From Aldrovandia affinis (lineage: Eukaryota; Chordata; Actinopteri; Notacanthiformes; Halosauridae): a DNA stretch of 64,000 nt. Within the stretch, counting starts at the first letter, position 1. Each line of letters opens with the position of its first letter. Made by a program: the position numbers and the translations under genes. This document shows positions 56,176 through 64,000 of this stretch, piece by piece. The notes under the pieces were generated by a model. It did not search any database, had not been told where the DNA came from, and saw only the letters and a program-made list of their open reading frames with translations. The stretch is taken from the NCBI GenBank assembly GCA_029706075.1, contig JAINUG010000037.1, forward strand, positions 798,501 through 862,500, written 5' to 3'.

Positions 56176-58150
56176 AGAACAGGCCTACATTCAAGACTGA
56201 GGACTGGAACGTGAAGCAGACATAAGAGTAACATGTTGCAGTGAGCCCTTTTGAGTCTGAATTGCACAAATAATATTTTCCAATTTTACATTAACTTTTT
56301 TTGAGGATGGTACATATTTAAATGTGTACAGCATGTGCATTCAAGAATTCCTGAATAAAATCTTCCTGAAGAGACACTTGCACATACATTTTAAATAATA
56401 TATCATAACAGTATACTACAATAGCATACTCAAGTAAAATGAAGGGGTAAAAATAAACTGCTGTTGCACTTTTTACTTACCTTATATTAAGAAATTTGGG
56501 CTAGCATTCAATTTGGTTATAATTATATGCAGTTTAGCAATAATTGACAAAAACAGTGAAAAGAAAGAAGTAATACTTACTTATATAGGTAAAGGGTCAT
56601 TGGTCTAAACATCCCCAATAGCTGCAAACTCACCTCAAAAACCAACAGAAAGGAAACACTCAAATTGCTAACTTATGATTTACTGTTTTTAGATGAGTAA
56701 TGACAAACGATACAGTATCTGTATTTGCATAGAAACACAAAAGCAAAGAAAAGTCAGAGGCAAAAAGATAGATCGTCTAATTGCCCCAAGAAATAAATTA
56801 TTGGGAATTATGCAATACTATTTAGAGAAAATACTCCATTTAAATATTAAAAAACCAAAACAAAGTTTTAGTTTTCAATTGTTTGGATATGTTGGAGAAA
56901 CCTCAGAAACGCCCAAGAATACACTATTGTGACGGTGCATTAAAAGGAAATCCCTCTTTTCATAAAACCTTAACAGGAAGTACTTATCGAAAATATGGCC
57001 CAACCTTGAAATGCATTTCAAAGCGTGAAAAAAACAAAAACACCAACTGCATGTGTCGTCTGGAGGTAGAGTGGAAGGGAAAGGATGACTGAAACATCGA
57101 TACCTTATACGGTATACGGTATACAAGGTTTGATGGCATGCATTCCGTTTCAACAACTGAGCAAAATGGACCCAGAATGGAAGAATAGCAGTTTTGTCCA
57201 TTGGCGTGGTCTCATTGCCCTATGTGACAGCTGAAGTGCATGTGGGCACAACGCTTGCCGCAGTATAGCGACGCAAGGCTAAATGTGCATTCCGGCCTCC
57301 ATGGATCCATGCGTCTTCCCATCAAAGGCTAGGGACAAAAAGGTTCAGTAACTTCCTCATGGTGTCATCCCACACCTTATGCATCGCTGCTCACGATCAT
57401 TTATCAGCAGCAAGAGTGGACTGTTCAGACGTCACATCAGACTGGCCTTGCACTTGTGCAATTACACATGTACATATTTGTAAGCATGCAATTGCCCGTG
57501 TGTAAGCAAATTAAGTGTTGAGGGTTTCACACAGTAGGTAGGTAGTCTAACAAGGTGTACTTACAGCTTACATATACTGTCATTTCATAGGTACAAAACC
57601 ACTGTGGTGTGCGGTTTGACGAATGAACCGAACTGGGACGCGTGAAGGAATTTCAGTTATTATCTGAAGAGAACAGGACTACAGTCAAGAGTGAGGATTG
57701 GAATGTGACGAAGGTTGCAGTGGGCCCTTCGAGGTCAGGGAAGGAACGGCGTGGAGAGGTCCTCTTACGGCACACTGCCAATAACTTACAAAGCAGGAGA
57801 TGTGAAGCCATCTGTGGGAACGTTCCCTTCAGACAGCACTGGCATGCATTTCAGTTCAGGATTTGAGTGATATTTCCTGCTTCTTATCAAGCATGGGACA
57901 GGAGAAGAGACAGAAAACCGTAGATTTAAAAAAACAAAAACCACTCATATCTTTAGTGTAAACAGAGTGCGTAGTCATAGCCTGTTGAGCAACCAAAAAC
58001 TGACAAATGTACACAAAAAAAAGAGACATTTTTAAAAATGAGACAAGGGAAACGAAAGAAATCATGTGTAGGATACTTCCTTCCTGTGCAGCCAGGTGAA
58101 GGATTTGCATGTCTCCCGTGTGATTGTCCGGCCCTGCGTTAGAGAAGGCA
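56176..58150. other. Intergenic region downstream of PARP16
   Basis: No gene is recognised. A segment at 56183-56262 (GAGAACAGGCCTACATTCAA and following) recurs in diverged form at 57672-57745. An open frame at 56693-56932 is AT-rich and lacks family features. A GTATACGGTATACGGTATAC-like motif occurs near 57105. Confidence 0.4.
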
Positions 58151-58204
58151 CTTTGGGTGGGGAGGGGGGGGGGGGGATGAAGGAGGCTGGTGTCCAGTCT
58201 CCTC

Positions 58205-60987
58205 TCACCGGAACAGTCTGTGCCAGAAGGACTGGAAGGCGGTGGAGTTGAAGGCACCGATAAGGATGAGTAACAGCAGATACAGGCTCATCATGATGGC
58301 AAAGTGGTGTCGGACCAGCCAGGAAGTCCCTCTGGTGTGCCTGGACCCCCCACAAACAAAAACAAAAAAAACTTTACTCGACACAAACTGCTGACACATT
58401 TTCTCTACACTGACCCCTCAATACACATTGGTGCTCTTACTCCACACTGCCCCCTTCCTGAAATACCACTGTACTGCAGCCAAATGCAATCCTCTTGTAA
58501 AGATGGGACACATGACAGGCAAAAACAACTACATTAAAAGACAAAAAGAAAATGCTGGCTGCACTACATTAAATGGTTCTGAGAGCAGCCAAACAATATT
58601 CATAGCATAGTGAATCACACAGTACATTATTTGAAGACACCATTGGCCATCAGCCATCTTCCTGCATTAAGTCTTTAAGTTTCAGCAGTGACCGTCTCAG
58701 CTTTCCCAACAACGAAGCTGTATTTAGTCCTCGGGCCTGAAAGAATCCAGACGAACCTCACCTGGTGCGGTGCCGTTTCTGGGAGTACACCAGCAAGTAT
58801 TTCACCCGGAGGAGCTGGTTGTTTGTGACCACAAAGTATTTCTCGGGCACCTCGCCCCCTTCGCTGTTCCTCGCTCTTGCTCTGTGACGGTCAACGCTCT
58901 CAGAGTCTGAAATGCAGTTCAGATACCACCAAATTGTGTTTTTGTACCTAGCGTTAGCTACGACGATTGTTATACGGCTGTTTACTGTGCCGTGTCTATT
59001 TGTGAGTGTGAGTGTGTGCGTACTGCTCATTGTTACCTTTCCTCTTCACTTGACACTTCACGTCTGGGTGATCGATGATCTCGCACACAGCGATGCAGCT
59101 TAGCAATGGCCCCAGAAGGCTCTCGCGCCACCCGTTGCCATGGGGACTGTAGAGGACAGCCATGCTGAGGTCACTAGTTAGGTAAGTGCCTTCGCCGAAC
59201 AGTGACGTCTGTGAGTACAAGAGACAACATATTAGCGACTGTGGACTTCCCGCACAAAGGTTTGTCATCTTCCTTATGAAGCAAACTTTCCCTCTTACAT
59301 TTGTGTAGAACCCCTGTAAATCTAGCCTGTTTGCTTATATTTACATTATAGTTATATACAGGTAGCTCTTGCATTTACAGCAGGTTACATTCTGGAAAAA
59401 GGCAATGAAAGCCATGACAATGCAAGTCAAATTTTTACATAGAAGAAATTGTACAATTGACCATCAACCATTTCATGAATTATAAATGGCATGGTATATT
59501 GTAAAATGTGCATTTAAAACTGCACTTGTAAAATTACATTGTAGTATAAGACAAAGCTAAACTCAAAGGCTTACAACAATGAGTTTGACTCTAAATGTAC
59601 AAAATTCACAAAAGTCCTTAAGTCGTAGTCAGTAGGACAATGCATAATGCTGCCCCTTATAACCTTATAATTCTTTGGGGGGGCATTAATGTTGCATAAT
59701 GAAGATGAACAGCAGCAACCTTAGTTTGGAACCTTCAACGGAGCACTTCATAAAGGCTTACTGCAAAACTCTCTATGCTTCTGCCTTTTCAATGCTCTCT
59801 TCACTTATGCCATGATCACAAATGAATGCAAGCTGAAACGGCGTAGGTCGAGGACTGTTATACATTTGAGCACCATGGTTAATTTGGAATTTGAAAATTT
59901 GTATGGCAATAAACAGTGTTAAAAAAGACAATGATAACATTACAATTATAAGTGTCACATTACCACCTAGACTCACTAAATAGTAGTATTGTTTCCAAGC
60001 AAAAGAAAAAGTACCAGAAATGATTTTTTTGAACAATGGTGGTATGAACAGTAGGCTGGTTATGATAAGAACACTGGCCTTGTTCAGGTGACAGTGTAAA
60101 CCGTTGTGGACGATGGAGTGGAAGTTCTCCAGGCGGCTGCCATGGAAGGCATAGAGGAGGTTCCGCTCTCCCCTGGTCTTTTCGAACCTGGCGTTCATCT
60201 GGTCGCAGTACTCCAGCTCAAACAGGAAGTCCGGGACGGGCGTTGACGTCCCCTCGCACTCCGTCAGGACCCGAATCCGAGCATACTGATGCGATTGGGC
60301 AAGGAGATGAGCGGGGAAAGAGGCGGAGGAGATAACACAGAGAGTACAGGTGAATATCTAATCTCACACATATATGCCACTGAGATGCACGCAGATACTG
60401 GCACACTTTAAAAGAAGAGTACTGCTCTTATCAGCAGGGGCCACCATGTGAAAAAGGCTGTAGAAGCTGCTCCCCCACCTCTTCTTTCTGTAGCGTCTTC
60501 ACAGCAAAGTTTCTGGAGGAGAGGACCCAGTGCACCAGGGCCAGGTGGTGCTCCCCTTCTCCAGGGCCCTGTCGCACCAGCTCCCTCACCCCCGGCAGGG
60601 AGCTCACATCTGACAGCTGGAGGAGAGCCAAGACACAGACGGTCAGGTGAGCTCTGCGTACTGCAAACATGGGAACACTGGCGATTCGAACACTCCTCTG
60701 TACCTTTAATGAGTATGTGCTTTAAAATAGGACATGACTAGAAAAGACTGTACCGAGAAGACGACTTTTTGACTTTCAGACTCCCAAGCTGAACTCACCA
60801 GAGCCTCAAACTCTTTGTTGTCCCCGTCGACGTATCGTGGTGGGAAGGGTCGGAGCACAGAGTCCCGCTTGTAGCTCAGGGCGGCAGCCACAAATAGGCT
60901 GCAGCGCAGGTCAGCTGCCACTGGGTCCCTGTGCAGGCAGGATCGCACCAGTTCTCGGACTGCGGCAGGTGGGAGTGGCGGCTGCAT
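58205..60987 (-). CDS. PARP16: Mono-ADP-ribosyltransferase PARP16 (6 exons, 328 aa)
   Basis: PARP16 is a tail-anchored enzyme of the endoplasmic reticulum and nuclear envelope that ADP-ribosylates proteins and takes part in the unfolded protein response. Exons on the minus strand are 60799-60987, 60479-60616, 60079-60285, 59037-59208, 58762-58906 and 58205-58340. The product starts [13 protein letters not shown] and matches the family at [20 protein letters not shown]. The catalytic fold has His157 in [13 protein letters not shown], Tyr187 in [12 protein letters not shown] and Tyr259 in [17 protein letters not shown], the H-Y-Y arrangement of PARP16. The C-terminal [15 protein letters not shown] (about 300-314) is the membrane anchor. 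Length is close to human (322). The intron after LHCHLNK begins GCCAGT rather than GT. A CA microsatellite (60999-61037) lies 12 bases upstream of the start codon. Confidence 0.95.
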
Positions 60988-60996
60988 TCCCAACAC

Positions 60997-60998
<2 letters not shown>

Positions 60999-61037
<39 letters not shown>
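60999..61037. repeat. CA/GT microsatellite directly upstream of the PARP16 start codon
   Basis: About nineteen CA units occur. On the coding (minus) strand this is a GT run ending 12 bases before ATG, so it is either in the 5' UTR or in an intron whose acceptor would be the TTAG at about 60995. Confidence 0.9.
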
Positions 61038-61039
<2 letters not shown>

Positions 61040-63400
61040 GTTAGCTACATGTAGATCCAGTGTAGGGTAGGACAATAAATTACAGTAAACGACTTATTCA
61101 AAAATAAATCAATTAGTAACAAATCTATATGACAGGCCGATATTACTTAAAGACCGCAAACGTCTTCAGTGTGGGACCGTGTACTTAAGTATATTCAAAG
61201 TGTCAAGCTGTTGAATACCGGGGAGCGAAATAGGCAATAAGAAAGCCATCGCTTATTTCTGTTTTAATGTGTTGTCTAACATCTTGTTGCCAAAACCAGC
61301 CATGCACCTTATTCCCACGGCGAGCTAAAACTGGCGTTATCTAATGACTTTGTACGGTTTTAACCACACAGGACTGTCCTTGAAAACCGCGATACCCCAG
61401 TTTTTATATATCGTTACTAAGTAACTGCAATGTAACGGTAACACCAAGGAAGTCATTTGCTGAAGTCATGTCCAGTCTTAATTCCTTTAGCTCGGCAAGT
61501 AAACTTGGGCTACCCGCTAGACTGATGTCTCGTGAGCGAGGACACGAACTTGTTTTTTGTGGTTAGCCAAATTAACATGAGCTAACTAGACAGTTAAATG
61601 TAATCGACTGATGTGACTGGCTACCACGGTAGCAAGCTAATCTGGGGGACAATGCAATGGGTTGAGCACACACAAATCGATAAGATTAGCTTGCTTACGT
61701 TAGCCAACATTATAGCTTTAGGAGTTCTCATCTCGCACACATTCCTCAGATTTGAAATGCTACGTTACCTAGTTAGAGAAGTACAAAACTAGTTAAGTAA
61801 CATACAAAGGAAGAGATAGTCCACAAATTGACCAATTTAAATTGGTAATACATCTATCGAACCCTTTTTAGTTAGCGAACTTAGCTTAGCTGTTTAGGTT
61901 TGTTGGGTCTAATAAACTATTACAAAGAGCTTATGTTAGCTAAGTTGCAAGCTATTGCTAAGATTTAAAAAATAAACTAGCTAGTTAAGGTTAGCTGCTA
62001 CGTTAGATGCTGCCGTTGATGCTCGTTGTCGTTAGCAAAACAGCTAGCGAGCTAACAACAACACCTTCTGAAAGGTGCTTTATTGCAGCCTATTACAGTG
62101 TACGTAATAGGTAGTGCACAAATAACACATTTTTTTTCTATCACAACACAGCCTATAGCGCGTACACAGAGGAAACATCCTAAACATTTGCTGCTCAATC
62201 GTCTGACCCACCTGTAACTCAAGCACACAGGCATAGATTTATCCGGGATATGAACAAGACCCACTGGAAGCTGTCTGCACAAATGCCTGAACATTTCTGT
62301 ATGTTTAAGTAAAACTAACATCACTGCCATCTGGCGGCATACCAAAGATTCCAACGAAAATGATCAAGCCCATCGGCATCTCACCCACCTCAACGTTTCC
62401 ACTTGGATTCGCAAATCCGTGAAAGGAGCATTACAATCGGTATTAACACTGGCACCGTGTACTTGACTGAAATACACACATACAATGAGTAGTCCATAAG
62501 AACATCTGTTTTGTCATATCAGCTAGTGAAGTAGATTGTCTGAAGTAGTTTTACCGTATATGAAGAATACAAGCACACTGTACCTTGCTCAGGCTAGTGT
62601 GAAACGTTATATCCACGTTGCTAGCCAAGCGATAACTGCTTCCTTTTCCATAAATGTGGCCAGTATGACCTTATTTAAATACAATCATTATTGTACAATA
62701 GCTGTTACAATTAATAGTGCAGTAAAATAAAATGATATCAACAGAAAACTGCATCCAAATGTGTGTGCGTGCGCGTGTGTGCGCGCGCATGATTGATATA
62801 CTACTAGCTAGCCATTTTTATTTGAACATCACACACGCACACACACATAGCCTACTTGTGTTTCAGAAAATATTTGTGCCCAGTATGACTGTTTGTTCAG
62901 AAACGATGGGTTTTTAAGGTTTCTCATCTTCCCCACTCGTATCTTTGTTTGGCAAATGTATGTCTTCTATGATGGACACGTGCGACACCAGGCATGCTGA
63001 CAAAATCCGAACGCGCCGCACTGCGGTGTAAAAGGCAGCACTGGATCTGTTCAGAGATTGGAATCTAATTTTCAATAGCTACCTCAAACAACCTCTGCAC
63101 TACCCGTCGTTCCCACTTGAGGACAGTATTGTACCTCGTTTCGAGTTCGGATTGAAGGGTTCAAAACAGGTAGCGTCATGCCTCGCAGTTCTGTGGAAAT
63201 TAGACGTTGATTTGGTATTGCACATATTTGTTTTATTCATTTTCGGATAGAATTGATCTTCAATACTGCTTTAATTATTAATGAATAAGAAAAAATTACA
63301 CAATTTTAATTCAAAATACTATTCTAAATAATTAAAATTCGTTATAATAATTTGCTCTCTGGGAAACGTTTTGTGATCTGAGAGGTAATTAAGACAATGA
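61038..63400. other. Region upstream of PARP16
   Basis: A stretch at about 61560-62060 is rich in GTTAGC, GCTAGC and TTAGCTAAG words, like the EIF3J intron 2. No coding exon is recognised. A GT/GC alternating run (GTGTGTGCGTGCGCGTGTGT and following) lies at about 62760-62790. A non-coding first exon of PARP16 may lie here. Confidence 0.45.
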
Positions 63401-63429
63401 CAAGAGATAATCTCTCTTTTAAGTTTCCA

Positions 63430-63590
63430 TGATGGAAATAGGTAGTGAACAAAAAATGGAAACATATCAGTGTTTCAACACTGAAGGTTTTTAGTGGTTC
63501 TGCAGTAGTGTGGGGCACATTTTCCTGACATGGTTTGGGTGCACTCATAGAAGGCAAGGTTGATTACTTAATAGTACTAATATTCCGAAT
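63430..63590 (+). mobile_element. Tc1 remnant related to the element at 40431
   Basis: AGTGTGGGGCACATTTTCCT followed by GACATGGTTTGGGTGCACTC parallels GGTGTGGGTGCATTTTCCTG and what follows near 40493-40535. Only this part of the transposase region is recognisable and no terminal repeat was found. Confidence 0.55.
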
Positions 63591-63851
63591 ATTAACAGTG
63601 CTATTTCAGTCACAAGAGGTGACAGTGGAGCAGCAGTAGCCAGGGACCGTCATCATGGAGGTGGTGTTAATAGTTAGCCTATATCTATCAGTCAGAAAAT
63701 ATGTTTCCAATCACAACAGGGCATTGTAATATGGTGCAATATGGTACAAAATCCACAACCTATGTTCAGTGGTATTACTTTTTCATAGCTCGCACTGCAT
63801 TTCACTGCATGTATAAGTCATGCATAGTTTGTTATTCAACATTCATGCAAG

Positions 63852-64000
63852 GTGGCAGGGTGGTGCAGTGGATAGCACGGTCACCGCACAGCAAGAGGGT
63901 CTCGGGTTCAAATCCCAGCCAGGGCCTTTCTGTGTTTTCATGTTCTCCCTGTGTCTGCATGGGTTTCCTCCGGGTACTCCAGTTTCCTCCCACAGTCCAA
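63852..64000 (+). mobile_element. tRNA-derived SINE-like repeat, cut by the window end
   Basis: GGTGGTGCAGTGGATAGCAC resembles an A box and GGGTTCAAATCCCAGCC a B box. The following CATGTTCTCCCTGTGTCTGC, GGGTTTCCTCCGGGTACTCC and TTTCCTCCCACAGTCCAA form a body that I recognise as common in fish genomes. It is a second SINE family, distinct from the one at 48302. Confidence 0.7.

Noticed and set aside
56693-56932. 79-codon open frame, AT-rich
   Set aside because: No domain, no splice context and low-complexity composition; likely chance.
61600-62350. Possible coding first exon of PARP16 upstream of the microsatellite
   Set aside because: No frame there resembles PARP16, and the start [13 protein letters not shown] matches the family start well; at most a non-coding exon could lie there.
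63860-63925. Second tRNA-like sequence near the window end
   Set aside because: It continues into a dispersed-repeat body (CCTCCGGGTACTCC) and is best read as a SINE head, not a tRNA gene.

Overview
The window looks like nuclear DNA of a ray-finned fish, most likely a teleost. It has vertebrate multi-exon genes with GT-AG introns, fish-type Tc1/mariner and hAT transposons, and tRNA-derived SINEs. The SINE tails (stem GCGTCTGCTAAATG followed by TGTAA-like repeats) resemble the UnaL2-type tail first described in eels; that parallel is from memory and does not identify the species.

Five recognisable genes and one unnamed secreted-protein gene are present. In order: CTDSPL2 (+, coding exons 3193-11151, long 3' UTR to about 14.6 kb); NQO1 (+, 16451-18751); EIF3J (+, 21206-26897); CILP (-, 28927-36243, 5' non-coding exon near 37.27-37.30 kb); a gene for a secreted protein with an N-terminal IGFBP domain (+, 45870-49402); and PARP16 (-, 58205-60987). 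EIF3J and CILP converge tail to tail. From memory of the human map, CTDSPL2/EIF3J and CILP/PARP16 are two neighbour pairs on chromosome 15, while NQO1 is on chromosome 16, so the window joins these with an extra gene in each pair.

Mobile DNA fills much of the rest. There is a Tc1 element with an uninterrupted 340-codon transposase and IR/DR ends (1244-2840); a decayed Tc1 in a CTDSPL2 intron (8894-10149); a Tc1 inserted into another Tc1 (52987 to about 56175, inner copy 54357-56003); deleted Tc1 remnants near 40.4 and 63.4 kb; at least five hAT-type non-autonomous elements with 8-bp target duplications; a large foldback element just upstream of NQO1; a LINE relic with SGNH-esterase-like and endonuclease-like pieces (52.1-52.9 kb); and several SINE pieces.

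Points that stand out: a recent in-frame tandem duplication of the thrombospondin-1 exon in CILP; a 1-base frame disruption in CTDSPL2 exon 4; NQO1 with Phe and Asn at the usual Tyr/His active-site positions; an apparent GC-AG intron in PARP16; a 171-bp tandem array upstream of EIF3J split by a hAT element; and word clusters (GCTAGC / AACGTTAGC) near the 5' ends of EIF3J and PARP16. I saw no evidence of a wholly new system; the unnamed IGFBP-domain gene is the least explained coding locus.
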